The notes under the pieces: generated by a model
What the model saw: only the letters and a program-made list of their open reading frames with translations
Databases searched by the model: none
Told to the model about the DNA's origin: nothing
Translations under genes and position numbers: made by a program
Part shown: in pieces, positions 1 to 9,702 of the stretch
How the letters are laid out: each line of letters starts with the position of its first letter
Numbering within the stretch: position 1 is the stretch's first letter
Source of the DNA: Deltaproteobacteria bacterium
GTDB lineage: Bacteria > Myxococcota_A > UBA9042 > DTJE01
DNA length: 64,000 nt
NCBI GenBank assembly: GCA_029547805.1
Contig: JAKPOP010000017.1
Location: 62,001-126,000, forward strand
Direction of reading: 5' to 3'

Positions 1-185
1 GCAAAGACCCGGAACTCCAGGGCCACGTCTCCGATGCCCCGGGCCAGCCGGGCTCCCTCCGGGTCCAGCCGGACCAGATGCGGCAGGCTCCCGAGCACCG
101 CGTGGAGGTGCATCGAGGCCCGCACCCGCTCCCGGACGGGCGGGTTCCCATCGAGCCCCACCTTCTCCAGAATCGGCAGTCCCAT
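1..185 (-). CDS. Hypothetical protein, 3' part truncated by window edge (MGLPILEKVGLDGNPPVRERVRASMHLHAVLGSLPHLVRLDPEGARLARGIGDVALEFRVFA...)
   Basis: Read by hand on the minus strand from ATG at 185; not in the ORF track because it runs off the edge; lies just downstream of the SCP2-like gene in the same orientation. Confidence 0.5.
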   Translation of the reverse strand, partial: MGLPILEKVGLDGNPPVRERVRASMHLHAVLGSLPHLVRLDPEGARLARGIGDVALEFRVF

Positions 186-194
186 CGCTCCCTC

Positions 195-968
195 CTATCC
201 CATCGTCAAGGCATCGAGGCGCTGCATGAACGCCCCGATGTCCTTGCTCCCCTCCATGGCCCCCTCGACCCGCAGGTACCCCCGCTTGACCGCCTCGACG
301 GTCCCGACCCGCTGGGTCAGCACCTCGAAGGCCCCGTCGATGTCCCGGAAGATCATGTGGACGTAGGGCCGCCGCCGGGCGTAGGTCCCCAGGCCCGCCT
401 TGCTCTTCCCGGCCTTCACCCGCAGGTAGCACGCCGGGCCGCCGTTCTCCACCGTGAACTGGAAGACCCGGTCGGGGCTCTTCTTCGCATACCCCGCCAG
501 CACCTCGTCCCCGCCCTTGACCAACTGCGAAAGCCCTGATGCCACCATCTGCAGCAGCATCCGGACCTTCAGGGCCTTCTCGGCCGGGTCGTCGGGCATC
601 GCCGTGGGCAGCAGGATCTTCAGTTTCAGCAGGAACGGCAGCAGCCGCAGCAGCAGCGGAATCCCCGGGAGGCCCCGGATCACCGGCAGCGCCAGGCCCC
701 CAGCAAAGAAGGCGTTCAGGTCCCGGAGGCTCCGGAACGCGATCACGAGGTCCGGCGCCTCGTGGCGGCCGGGCTTGACGTCGATCCCCTCCGGCGACAG
801 CAGCACGTGGGCCGCCTGGTCGCTGTCCCGGGCCTCGAACTGCACGACGCCCGATGCCCGGTAGAGGAGGTACCGATACCGGGGCCGCTCGGCCAGCACG
901 ACCTTGACCAGGGGCAAGGCCGACCGGAGGAACACGCGGGCCCGCAACTCCTGGGTCGCATCCGCCAT
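195..968 (-). CDS. SCP2 sterol-binding-like domain protein
   Basis: 257 aa ORF; VVQFEARDSDQAAHVLLSPEGIDVKPGRHEAPDLVIAFRSLRDLNAFFAGG resembles SCP2-type folds; abuts the transketolase gene. Confidence 0.5.
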   Translation of the reverse strand: MADATQELRARVFLRSALPLVKVVLAERPRYRYLLYRASGVVQFEARDSDQAAHVLLSPEGIDVKPGRHEAPDLVIAFRSLRDLNAFFAGGLALPVIRGLPGIPLLLRLLPFLLKLKILLPTAMPDDPAEKALKVRMLLQMVASGLSQLVKGGDEVLAGYAKKSPDRVFQFTVENGGPACYLRVKAGKSKAGLGTYARRRPYVHMIFRDIDGAFEVLTQRVGTVEAVKRGYLRVEGAMEGSKDIGAFMQRLDALTMG

Positions 969-1981
969 CAGATCTCGTCCTCCCAGTCCTCGTCCGCCTC
1001 GAACTCCGCCTTCAGGACCTGACCGATGGCATCGAGGATGCCGTCGGCGTCCAGGCCATAGTCATGGAGCAGGTCCTCGTAGTACCCCACCTTCGAGAAG
1101 GTGTCCTGGTAGCCGAGCTTCCGGAAGGCGCACCCCTTGCCGGTCCGGGCGATCACGTCGGCCACCGCGTCCCCGAGCCCCCCGATCACCGAGTGGTCCT
1201 CCACCGTGATGATGCGCCGGGTGTCCAGCAGGGCCTGACGCACGGCCTCCTCATCCAGGGGCTTCAGGGTGTGCATGTCCAGCACCCGGACCGAGACGCC
1301 GTTCTGAGCCGCCCGGTCCGCCGCCTCGACGGCATGCAGCACGCAGACCCCGGTGGCGATCACGGTGATGTCCCGGCCGTCCCGGAGGGGAATCGCCTTG
1401 CCAATCTCGAAGTCGAAGTCCATCGACCGGTGCAGCGGAGGCTCGAAACCACGACCGATGCGGATGTACACCGGCCCCGGCCAGTCGATGCAGGCCGACA
1501 CCGCCCGGGCGGTCTCATAGGCATCGGCCGGGGCGATCACGGTCATGCCGGCGAAGGACCGCATGATGGCCAGGTCCTCGGTGCAGTGGTGGGTGGTGCC
1601 CGCCTGCCCGAAGGAGGTCCCCGAGTGGGTCGCGATGATCTTGACCGGGCGCTTCTGGTAGCAGAGGTCCGTCCGGACGAACTCGGCAGCCCGCATCGAG
1701 GCGAAGGTCGCGAAGGTGCTCACGACGGGCACCAGGCCTGCCTCGGTCATCCCGGCGGCGATGGCGATCATGTTCGCCTCGGCGATGCCGACGTTGAAGA
1801 AACGCTCGGGGATCTTCTCCTCGAACTTTCCGATCTTGGTGGACTTCGCCAGGTCCGCGGTCAGGGCCACGACCCGCCGATCCTTGAGGCCGATCTGGGT
1901 CAGCACCTCCCCGTAGATCTCCGCCTGGGTCATGTGGTCCGCATCGAGCACCGTCCAGGTGAGGCCCTGTGCCTTGGCCAT
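968..1981 (-). CDS. Transketolase C-terminal (pyrimidine-binding) subunit
   Basis: FNVGIAEANMIAIAAGMTEAGLVPVVSTFATFASMRAAEFVRTDLCYQKRPVKIIATHSG; split transketolase with next gene. Confidence 0.92.
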   Translation of the reverse strand: MAKAQGLTWTVLDADHMTQAEIYGEVLTQIGLKDRRVVALTADLAKSTKIGKFEEKIPERFFNVGIAEANMIAIAAGMTEAGLVPVVSTFATFASMRAAEFVRTDLCYQKRPVKIIATHSGTSFGQAGTTHHCTEDLAIMRSFAGMTVIAPADAYETARAVSACIDWPGPVYIRIGRGFEPPLHRSMDFDFEIGKAIPLRDGRDITVIATGVCVLHAVEAADRAAQNGVSVRVLDMHTLKPLDEEAVRQALLDTRRIITVEDHSVIGGLGDAVADVIARTGKGCAFRKLGYQDTFSKVGYYEDLLHDYGLDADGILDAIGQVLKAEFEADEDWEDEI

Positions 1982-2032
1982 GTCTCCCTCCCATCAGGAC
2001 CGGACGGATGCCCCGCCCGTCCGCTGCACCCG

Positions 2033-2863
2033 TCACTTGGAACGCCGGATGGCCTGGATCGCCTTCTCCTTCATCTCCTCGTCCAGGCCGCCGTAGTGCC
2101 ACGCGATCTGGTTCTCCATGTAGTCCACGCCCTTGCCCTTGATCGTGTCGGCGATGACCACCACCGGGCGCTCCGTTTCGGCCTTCGAGGTCTCCACGGC
2201 CTCAAGAATCTGGTCGAAGTCGTGGCCGTCGATGCGCAGGGCCCGCCACCCGAAGGCCTCGAACTTCGCCTCCAGGGGCTCCAGGCGCATGATCTTCTCC
2301 GTCTCGCCGTCCAGCGAGAGCCTGTTCCGGTCCACGAAGGCCGTCAGGTTCGTCACGCGGAAGTTCCCGGCGGCCATCGCCGCCTCCCAGGTGGACCCCT
2401 CGGCGCACTCCCCGTCGGACAGCACGACGTAGGTCCGCCAGTCCTTGCCGGCGACCCGAGCGCCCAGGGCCGCACCGACCCCAAGGCCGAGGCCGTGGCC
2501 CAGGGACCCGGTGCTGAAGTCCACCCCGGGGACCTTCAGGCGGTCCAGATGCATGCCGAATGGGGACCCGGTCTTGTTGAAGTCCTTGAGCAGGGCCGGG
2601 TCGAAATAGCCCAGGTCGCCCAGGATCACCGCGTGGCCGATCCCCCCGTGCCCCTTCGACAGGATGAAGCGATCCCGGTCCTCCCAGTCGGGCCTCTTCG
2701 GGTCGATCCGGAGGACCTTGTAGTAGAGGGCCACCAGGATCTCGTGCTGGCTGAAGGCGCCGCCCACGTGGGCGCCTCCGCAGGCGAAGGTGACCTCGAC
2801 GATGCGCTCCCGGAGTTCCCGGGCCTTGTCCTTGAGGCGTTTCCGTTCCTTGGAATCGAGCAT
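2033..2863 (-). CDS. Transketolase N-terminal (TPP-binding) subunit
   Basis: HVGGAFSQHEILVALYYKVLRIDP...SKGHGGIGHAV...GDGECAEGS-type TPP motif (LSDGECAEGSTWEA); start at MLDSKERKRLKDKARELRERIVE preferred over the longer ORF. Confidence 0.92.
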   Translation of the reverse strand: MLDSKERKRLKDKARELRERIVEVTFACGGAHVGGAFSQHEILVALYYKVLRIDPKRPDWEDRDRFILSKGHGGIGHAVILGDLGYFDPALLKDFNKTGSPFGMHLDRLKVPGVDFSTGSLGHGLGLGVGAALGARVAGKDWRTYVVLSDGECAEGSTWEAAMAAGNFRVTNLTAFVDRNRLSLDGETEKIMRLEPLEAKFEAFGWRALRIDGHDFDQILEAVETSKAETERPVVVIADTIKGKGVDYMENQIAWHYGGLDEEMKEKAIQAIRRSK

Positions 2864-2909
2864 CGGCAACTCCCTGGAGAGAGCGTTCGCAGAAGAACCG
2901 TTCAGACGT

Positions 2910-2938
2910 GTTGTACCGTCGCAGCGCGTCAATGGCAA
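2910..2938 (-). promoter_or_regulatory. Candidate sigma70-type promoter for the transketolase genes (TTGCCA-17-TACAAC)
   Basis: Minus strand: ttgcca ttgacgcgctgcgacgg tacaac, upstream of the start at 2863. Confidence 0.45.
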
Positions 2939-2970
2939 CCATCCATCAGGACGATTGCCGGCTCCTGCAG

Positions 2971-3390
2971 TCACTCGCCAATGATCTTCACGAGCACTCG
3001 TTTCCTCCGCCGGCCATCGAATTCGCCGTAGAAGACCTGCTCCCAGGGCCCAAAGTCCAGGCGCCCTCCCGTCACCGCGATCACCACCTCGCGGCCCATC
3101 ACCTGGCGCTTGAGGTGGGCATCGCCGTTGTCCTCGCCGGTGCGGTTGTGGCGGTAGCGGCTCACCGGCTCGTGGGGAGCCAGGGCCTCGAGCCAGTCGT
3201 CATAGTCCTGGTGCAGGCCCGGTTCGTCGTCGTTGATGAAGACGCTGGCCGTGATGTGCATCGCGTTGACCAGGCACAGGCCCTCCCGGATGCCGCTCTG
3301 CTGCAGGGCCCGCTCCACCTGGGGCGTGATGTTCACGAAGGCCCGACGGCTCGGCACCTGGAACGTCAGTTCCTCGCGGTACGACTTCAT
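2971..3390 (-). CDS. YjbQ/UPF0047 family (secondary thiamine-phosphate synthase-like)
   Basis: [32 protein letters not shown]...[44 protein letters not shown]. Confidence 0.88.
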   Translation of the reverse strand: MKSYREELTFQVPSRRAFVNITPQVERALQQSGIREGLCLVNAMHITASVFINDDEPGLHQDYDDWLEALAPHEPVSRYRHNRTGEDNGDAHLKRQVMGREVVIAVTGGRLDFGPWEQVFYGEFDGRRRKRVLVKIIGE

Positions 3391-3417
3391 TCACGTCCCT
3401 CCGGTCGGTCGATGCGA

Positions 3418-3687
3418 TCAGTCGCAGGAGAGGTACTCGCAGGTCACCCGGTTGAAGTAGCAGATGTTGATCCCGTAGTCCATGCACTGCTCCCGACACT
3501 TCCTCGGGGCGCACTGGTCGGAGTAGCACACCAGGTCCCCCCCGCAGTCCTCGTCGGAGGAGCAGGAGTCGCCACACTTGGGCTCGCACCCTGCCCCCAG
3601 ATGACTCCCGGCCAGGATCACCAGGGCCGCCAGGACCAGTCGCCGGCGAACGGGATTCCCCTTTCTGTTCATCGTGGACTCCCCCAC
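3418..3687 (-). CDS. Small Cys-rich predicted lipoprotein
   Basis: Signal/lipobox LVILAGSHLGAGC followed by EPKCGDSCSSDEDCGGDLVCYSDQCAPRKCREQCMDYG; alternative start MNRKGN. Confidence 0.7.
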   Translation of the reverse strand: MGESTMNRKGNPVRRRLVLAALVILAGSHLGAGCEPKCGDSCSSDEDCGGDLVCYSDQCAPRKCREQCMDYGINICYFNRVTCEYLSCD

Positions 3688-3850
3688 AGTGGATGGACCC
3701 GATCCTGGAGGATGCCTCGGAGTTCCGTCAAGCCCCTGCCGGGGACCGGCATCGTGGGGTCTCGTCGTGGTCTTCGACGGCGTCGACGGCCTGACGCGGG
3801 ACGTTCACCGGGAAGGTGGGAGGGACGGGGCCCCGCAATCGGGGCCGGGA

Positions 3851-5167
3851 CTATTCCTTGTTCCGAGGCCAGGGGCGCTCCCAGCGGGGAATCCGGGTGT
3901 AGGCGGGAACCTCGGACCACTCGCTCTCCCCGTCGATGGGATTCTGGGTCGGCAGGCCATACTGTGCCGGCTGGCTTGCGACGCCGTTCACCACCTCCGG
4001 GGGCTCGGTCCCGGGCGTCCCGCGACGGGGGGCATGGCGGAGCATGCTGGGACGGGCCTCCCGGGGGGTCTCGACGGGGCCCCGGAGCGTCTGGCCGCTG
4101 CCCCGGGCTCCGGACCAGGACTCGGAACCGGTCCAGCCGGGATCCTCCTCCTGGGCGTCCTCGGCCTCCAGGGGCTCGATGTCCTCGATGCCCGAGGCGA
4201 TGACCGTGACCCGGATGCTGCCCGTCAGGGAGTCGTCCCGGGCGAGGCCCGCGTTGACCTGCCCCTCCCGGCCCAGGGCCTTCGCCAGGCGCTCCCCGAT
4301 CACCTTCTGCTCCAGCATCTTTCCGTCCTGCCCCTGGACCACCTGGACCAGCACCCGGTCCGCCCCCTCGATGGAGCAGTCCTGGAGCAGGGGGTTGTTC
4401 ACTGCCATCTCCAGTGCATGGACTGCCCGGTCGGGCCCCGTGGCGGTCCCGACACCGATCACGCATCGCCCGGCCTTGCTGAGGACCGCCTGGACGTCCC
4501 GGAAGTCCCGGTTGATGAATCCGGGGCGGGTGATCAGTTCCACCACCCCGCTCACCGTGTCGCAGAGAACCTGGTCGATCCGGGCGTAGGCCTCCCACGT
4601 CGAGACGTCCTCCCCGGCGACCGAGTAGATGCGGTCGTTGGGAATCAGGATGTAGGAGTCCACGTGCTGCCGCAGATCCGCCAGGGCGTCCTCGGCGACC
4701 TTCTTCTTGTGGGCGCACTCCCAGTCGAAGGGCATGCAGACGACGGCCAGGGACAGGACATTCCGGCGGGAGGCAATCTCGGCCAGCACCGGCGAGACCC
4801 CGGACCCGGTGCCGCCCCCGAAGCCCGTGGCGATCACGACCATGTCGTAGTCCGCGAGGATGGCCTCCAGTTGCGGCATCGCCTGGAGCGCCGCCTCCCT
4901 GCCCAGGACCGGGTCCCCGCCGGTCCCCAGGCCCTGCCGGCCCGAGGTCCGCAGCAGCATCCGTTTCCGGGCTCGGCTCTGCTGGAGGCTCTGGCGGTCG
5001 GTGTTGATGGGCAGGTAGTCCACGCCCGACACTTCCTTTTCCAGCATCGTGTTGAGGGCGTTGACCCCGGCGCTGCCGACCCCCACCACGAGGATTCTGG
5101 CCTCCTCCTGGACGTCGTCCACCAGGTCCTCGAAATCGTCCTGCACCAGCTCGAATCCCCCGGCCAT
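3851..5167 (-). CDS. ftsZ: Cell division protein FtsZ (divergent)
   Basis: ILVVGVGSAGVNALNTMLEKEVSGVDYLPINTD; ATGFGGGTGSGVSPVLAEIA; HVDSYILIPNDRIY; GVVELITRPGFINRDFRDVQAVLSKAG; downstream of ftsA in a dcw cluster. Confidence 0.95.
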   Translation of the reverse strand: MAGGFELVQDDFEDLVDDVQEEARILVVGVGSAGVNALNTMLEKEVSGVDYLPINTDRQSLQQSRARKRMLLRTSGRQGLGTGGDPVLGREAALQAMPQLEAILADYDMVVIATGFGGGTGSGVSPVLAEIASRRNVLSLAVVCMPFDWECAHKKKVAEDALADLRQHVDSYILIPNDRIYSVAGEDVSTWEAYARIDQVLCDTVSGVVELITRPGFINRDFRDVQAVLSKAGRCVIGVGTATGPDRAVHALEMAVNNPLLQDCSIEGADRVLVQVVQGQDGKMLEQKVIGERLAKALGREGQVNAGLARDDSLTGSIRVTVIASGIEDIEPLEAEDAQEEDPGWTGSESWSGARGSGQTLRGPVETPREARPSMLRHAPRRGTPGTEPPEVVNGVASQPAQYGLPTQNPIDGESEWSEVPAYTRIPRWERPWPRNKE

Positions 5168-5231
5168 CGCATACCTCCTCTGTTCTGCTTCCCGGAATGC
5201 CCCCGACCGGCCCCCCCGGTCGCCCGTCCCC

Positions 5232-6467
5232 TCACATGCCGAAGAACCGCATCACCCGGCCCCACCAGCCCGGCTGCCGCTCGGTCTCCGAGACCGGGCG
5301 CATCGAGTAGGGGATGTCCTCCCGCCAGGCCAGGCTCTTGAACAGGGCCAGGCCGTATGCCGTCGCGTAGATCGGCGACGCCAGCATCTCGCCCAGGCTC
5401 CCGGTGTCTCGGGCGGTCCCCTGCCGCACGGGCAGGTTCAGCACCTCCTGGGCGAACTCCACCACCCCTTCCAACTGGGATCCCCCGCCGGTCAGCACCA
5501 CGCCCGCGGCGAGCATGTCCTGGCCCTGGGCCTGCTGGATCTCCCGCTCGACGGCCTTCAGGATCTCGATCACCCGGGGCTCGATGATCTCCGTGAGGAC
5601 CCGTCGCCCCAGGTTCTGGCCTCCCCGGGGACCGTAGGCCGGCAGCGCGACCTGCTCCCCGGCCTGCACCAGTTCGGTCCAGGCGTTGCCGTGTCGCACC
5701 TTCAGGTCCTCGGCCATCGAGACCGGCAGCCGCAGTCCCAGGGCGATGTCCCGGGTCACCAGTTCCCCCCCGAGGCCGATGACCCGTGTGTGGACCAGGC
5801 GTCCCCCGCGCCAGATGGTCAACTGGGTGGTGCCGCCTCCCAGGTCCACCACCGCCGCCCCGAGTTCCCGCTCGTGGTCCTCCAGCACCGCCATGGCCGA
5901 CGCCACCGGGTTCGCCACGAACTGCCGGACCCGGAGCCCCGCCCGCTCGCAGCATCGCTTCAGGTTGTCCAGGGCCGAGGTCGAGGCGGTGACCAGGTGG
6001 ACCTCGGCATCGAGCCGGACTCCCACCATCCCCACCGGGTCCTGGATCCCGTCATGCTCGTTCACCACGTACTGCCGGGGCAGGATGTCCATCACCTTCC
6101 GATCGACCGGCAGGGCCAGTTTTCCCGCCAGCCGCAGCACCCGCTCCACGTCCTCCCGGGTGATCTCCCCCTTCGGTGAGACCATCGCCTGGTTGTTGAC
6201 CCCCGCGACATGGGTCCCGCCCACCCCCACGATCACCTCGGAGATCAGGCAGTCGGACATCTTCTCCGCGTCGGCCCGGGCCTTCCGCAGCGCATCCACC
6301 ACCTTCCCGATGGCGATCACCATGCCCATCCGGAGGCCTTCCTCGCACGGAGCGCTCCCGACGCCCAGCACCGTGAGGCGACCGTCCTTCTCCACCTGGG
6401 CCACCAGGATCACGACCTTGGTGGTGCCGAAATCGACGACCCCGATGACCTCCCCGGTTCCTTTCAT
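5232..6467 (-). CDS. ftsA: Cell division protein FtsA
   Basis: MKGTGEVIGVVDFGTTKVVILVAQ...VVDLGGGTTQLTIWRGG...GVVLTGGGSQLEG; C-terminal amphipathic tail GWWGRVMRFFGM; the 821-aa ORF start is artefactual. Confidence 0.95.
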   Translation of the reverse strand: MKGTGEVIGVVDFGTTKVVILVAQVEKDGRLTVLGVGSAPCEEGLRMGMVIAIGKVVDALRKARADAEKMSDCLISEVIVGVGGTHVAGVNNQAMVSPKGEITREDVERVLRLAGKLALPVDRKVMDILPRQYVVNEHDGIQDPVGMVGVRLDAEVHLVTASTSALDNLKRCCERAGLRVRQFVANPVASAMAVLEDHERELGAAVVDLGGGTTQLTIWRGGRLVHTRVIGLGGELVTRDIALGLRLPVSMAEDLKVRHGNAWTELVQAGEQVALPAYGPRGGQNLGRRVLTEIIEPRVIEILKAVEREIQQAQGQDMLAAGVVLTGGGSQLEGVVEFAQEVLNLPVRQGTARDTGSLGEMLASPIYATAYGLALFKSLAWREDIPYSMRPVSETERQPGWWGRVMRFFGM

Positions 6468-7336
6468 GGCATCCCCCTGGGTCCTTCGGGGTCCACCGCG
6501 TCGTTCCAGACCATCGCCCCGGCGAAGGACGGCCGGATCACCACCCGGTTGGGTCGAACCACCCCGTCGACCCGGATCTCCCCGATGGGAAGCCGGATGG
6601 AACGAGCCACGGACAGCGCCTGCTCCAGGCGCTCCATCTTGCGCCCGTAAGGTCCGAATCCCAGGTGCGCCCAGAATCCCCGGTGCCCCACCATCGCCCG
6701 GGCGCCCAGGCTGGGATCCCACTCGACCTTCCACAGGTCCCCGGCCGGGTCGATGCGACGATAGAGGCCTGCAAGCGTGGTCGCATGGGACAGCACCTCC
6801 CCGGACCAGGACCCGACCTCCCCGGAGGCCGGGACCAGCAGGGGAACCGATCCAGGCCCTTCCAGGGGGTCCCAGGGCGCAAACAACTCCCCCTCCCGAT
6901 TCATCCAGTGAATGCCCGAGGCAGTCGCCACGGCCAGCACCGGGGTCTCCCGCTGGATCGTCACCGTGACGACGTCGGGCAGGAGGGTCTCGACCCGAGC
7001 CCACCGGATCCGCAGGTCCCCCAGGCAGGTCCGTGCGACCTCCCGGGTGTCCAGGCCCAGGACCCGGGTTGTTCCCGGGGTGATCCCGCAAACCGCCAGC
7101 ACCTCCTCCCGGGACAGGTCCCCCTCCCCCACGATGCGCACCTCCCGGAGCAGGAACCGAGGGGACTCCCGGATCCGGACCCAGGCCTCGTGGCCGCCGA
7201 CCACGGCGCCAAAGCCGGTCAGGACCGCCAGGGCCGGCACCACCGACCTGCGGAGGAACCGCCCCAGGCCGGTCCCGAGGCCCCGGATGCGCGCCCTCCA
7301 CGTCGTCCGCCGCCGATTCCTCCGCCAACTGGCCAT
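6464..7336 (-). CDS. ftsQ: Cell division protein FtsQ (POTRA domain)
   Basis: Single N-terminal TM, FLLREVRIVGEGDLSREEVLAVCGITPGTTRVLGLDTREVARTCLGDLRIRWARVETLLPDVVTVTIQRETPVLAV; start MASWRR chosen. Confidence 0.85.
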   Translation of the reverse strand: MASWRRNRRRTTWRARIRGLGTGLGRFLRRSVVPALAVLTGFGAVVGGHEAWVRIRESPRFLLREVRIVGEGDLSREEVLAVCGITPGTTRVLGLDTREVARTCLGDLRIRWARVETLLPDVVTVTIQRETPVLAVATASGIHWMNREGELFAPWDPLEGPGSVPLLVPASGEVGSWSGEVLSHATTLAGLYRRIDPAGDLWKVEWDPSLGARAMVGHRGFWAHLGFGPYGRKMERLEQALSVARSIRLPIGEIRVDGVVRPNRVVIRPSFAGAMVWNDAVDPEGPRGMP

Positions 7337-7362
7337 CGTCCCCCTCCTGGCCCCCGGGGCCT

Positions 7363-8463
7363 TCAGGCGTCCTTCCGCTCCGTCCACTCCAGCACCTGGC
7401 GACCGATGACCTCGATCGCGTCCCGTCTTCCCCGGGACCGGCAGCAGCGTCCCATCTCCCGGAGCCTCTCGGGGTCCCGGAGGACCCCCGCCAGGGTCCC
7501 GGCGACCTGCTCCTCCTGGAACTCCTCCTCCCGGACCATGAAGGCGCCGCCGGCATCGACGATGGGCCGGGCATTGGCCGCCTGATGGTCGTCGGTGGCC
7601 GCCGCGAAGGGGACGAAGAGGGCCGGAATCCCCACCGCCGAGACCTCGGAGACGGTCCCGGCCCCGGCCCGGGCCACCACCAGGTCCGCCCAGGCATAGG
7701 CCTCCGAGACCCGAGGGAGATACTCCCGGACGTCGGCGTCGAGGCCCAGGTCCCGGTAGGTCCCGGCGACGTCCTCTCGACGCCCCTTGCCGGTCTGGTG
7801 GATCACCTGGAGTCCGGGAACCGCGGCGGCGACCCGGGCCAGCACCGGCGGAATACGGGCATTCAGGAACGCCGATCCCTGGGATCCCCCCAGCACCAGC
7901 ACCCGTCGGGGTTCCTCCCGGGGATCCCGGGGACGCACGGCCAGGATCTCAGGACGCACGGGCACGCCGGAGACCACCGCCCGGCGACAGGCCAGTCCCG
8001 TCGCAGCCAGTTCGGACGGGACGAATGCGACGTCCACGAACCGGGCCAGCAGGCGGTTGGTCATTCCCGGAACGGCGTTCTCCTCGCAGATGGCCGTCGG
8101 AACCCCCCCGAGGGCCGCTGCCAGCATCACGGGACCCGTCGTGTAGCCCCCGAACCCCACCGCGGCGGCAGGGCCGATGCGCCGTACCAGCGCTCGGGCC
8201 CGGAGCAGGGCCCCCGGGAGGCCGGCCAGGCCCTTGACGCGAGCCCGGAGGCCCATGCCCTTCCACTTCCCGACCCGGAGCACCTCGACGGGAACCGAGG
8301 CTCCCTCCAACACCTGTCGTTCCACCGCCTCCCCCGAGGTCACGAGGACCACCTCGATTCCCCGTTCCAGGAGGAAGCGCCCCAGGGCGATCGCGGGATA
8401 GAGGTGCCCGCCGGTCTGGGCGCCGGTCAGGAGGACCCGGGGGGCCACGTGGCGACCCGTCAT
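7363..8463 (-). CDS. murG: UDP-GlcNAc transferase MurG
   Basis: TGGHLYPAIALGRFLLERGIEVV; VGFGGYTTGPVMLAAALGGVPTAICEENAVPGMTNRLLARF; GGSQGS; ADLVVARAGAGTVSEVSAVGIPALFVPF. Confidence 0.93.
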   Translation of the reverse strand: MTGRHVAPRVLLTGAQTGGHLYPAIALGRFLLERGIEVVLVTSGEAVERQVLEGASVPVEVLRVGKWKGMGLRARVKGLAGLPGALLRARALVRRIGPAAAVGFGGYTTGPVMLAAALGGVPTAICEENAVPGMTNRLLARFVDVAFVPSELAATGLACRRAVVSGVPVRPEILAVRPRDPREEPRRVLVLGGSQGSAFLNARIPPVLARVAAAVPGLQVIHQTGKGRREDVAGTYRDLGLDADVREYLPRVSEAYAWADLVVARAGAGTVSEVSAVGIPALFVPFAAATDDHQAANARPIVDAGGAFMVREEEFQEEQVAGTLAGVLRDPERLREMGRCCRSRGRRDAIEVIGRQVLEWTERKDA

Positions 8464-9698
8464 CGCGCACCCTCCGGTGGGGGATTCGTGGCCAGATGCC
8501 AGTGCTCCACGGACGACTCCGCGGCGGTCGCCTCCAGGTGCAGCCGCTGGAGCAGGCCCGCGGCGGCCAGGCTGACCACCATCGAGGACCCGCCGAAACT
8601 CAGGAATGGACAGGCAATCCCCTTCGTGGGGACCATCCCCATGTTCACCATCATGTGGATCCAGGCCGGCAGGACCAGCAACAGGGTCAGGGCAAAGGCC
8701 GCGAAGCGCTGGAAGTCCTCCCGGCACCGGTGGACGAGCCGGATGCCCTGGATCGCCAGCACCGCGAAGAGCAGCACGATTCCGACGACCCCGACGAAGC
8801 CCAGTTCCTCGCCGGCGACGGAGAAGATGAAGTCCGAGGACGACTGCGTCAGGTAGCCCAGGGAGTGCCCGGGGCCCGCCCCGAGGCCGGTCCCGGTGGT
8901 CCCGCCGGCGGTGATGAAGCGCATGGCGTAATGGTTCTGGTGCCCGGCGCCCTGGTAGGACAGGTTCGGGAACAGCCAGCCCACCAGCCGGGCGAACCGG
9001 ACCGGGTCCTGGACGAACAGGACCAGGAGGCCCACCACTGCGGCCCCGAAGAGCATCGCGAGGTAGCGCAGGCGCGTCCCTGCCACGGCGACCATCAGGG
9101 TCGCCAGGAGGATCAGCAGAAAGATGGACCCCATGTCGGGCTCCAGGAACAGGGGAGCGACGACCAGGGCCAGGGCCACGGCCATCGGGACGAGCCCCTT
9201 CCGCCAGTCCTGGAGAACCGACCGGAACCCCGCCAGGTAGTTCGACAGGAACAGGCCCATGCCGAGTTTCGCCACCTCCGAGGGCTGGAACCGGAAGCCC
9301 CCCAGGTCCAGCCACCGGGTGGACCCGAACTCCTTTCGCCCGAGCCCCGGGACCAGCACGAGCCACAGCAGCACCAGGGAGAACCACACCAGGGATTTTG
9401 AGAGCCACCGGAGGGTCCGGGGCTTCAGGGTCAGGGCCCCCAGGAACGCCAGGGCGCCGGCCCCGACGGACGCCAGGTGGCGCACCAGGGGGCCCCAGGC
9501 CAGGCCCCCCTCGGCCCCGTCGCCGGTGCCGAGGGCCGTGGCGCTGAAGACCAGCAGGGTCCCGAGGCTCACGAGGGCCGTCACCGCCAGGAAGGACGCG
9601 TGATCGAAGCGCCCGCCGGCCGGGGGAAGTCCGAAGGGCCTCTGGCGGACCGCCCACCGGATCTCGGTCTTCCAGCGTTCCCACCTCGCCCCGATCAT
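8460..9698 (-). CDS. ftsW: Lipid II polymerase/flippase FtsW (SEDS family)
   Basis: Multi-TM; GSTRWLDLGGFRFQPSEVAKLGMGLFL; NHYAMRFITAGGTTGTGLGAGPGHSLGYLTQSSSDFIFSVAGEELGFVG; FLSFGGSSMVVSLAAAGLL. Confidence 0.93.
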   Translation of the reverse strand: MIGARWERWKTEIRWAVRQRPFGLPPAGGRFDHASFLAVTALVSLGTLLVFSATALGTGDGAEGGLAWGPLVRHLASVGAGALAFLGALTLKPRTLRWLSKSLVWFSLVLLWLVLVPGLGRKEFGSTRWLDLGGFRFQPSEVAKLGMGLFLSNYLAGFRSVLQDWRKGLVPMAVALALVVAPLFLEPDMGSIFLLILLATLMVAVAGTRLRYLAMLFGAAVVGLLVLFVQDPVRFARLVGWLFPNLSYQGAGHQNHYAMRFITAGGTTGTGLGAGPGHSLGYLTQSSSDFIFSVAGEELGFVGVVGIVLLFAVLAIQGIRLVHRCREDFQRFAAFALTLLLVLPAWIHMMVNMGMVPTKGIACPFLSFGGSSMVVSLAAAGLLQRLHLEATAAESSVEHWHLATNPPPEGAR

Positions 9699-9702
9699 TC
9701 CC

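Noticed and set aside
1064-3031. 655-aa plus-strand ORF
   Set aside because: Antisense to the two transketolase genes; low-complexity Gly/Pro/His/Arg-rich product typical of GC-rich antisense frames.
5232-7697. 821-aa ORF as a single fusion protein
   Set aside because: Only the C-terminal 411 aa are FtsA; the upstream part is an out-of-frame reading of ftsQ/murG.
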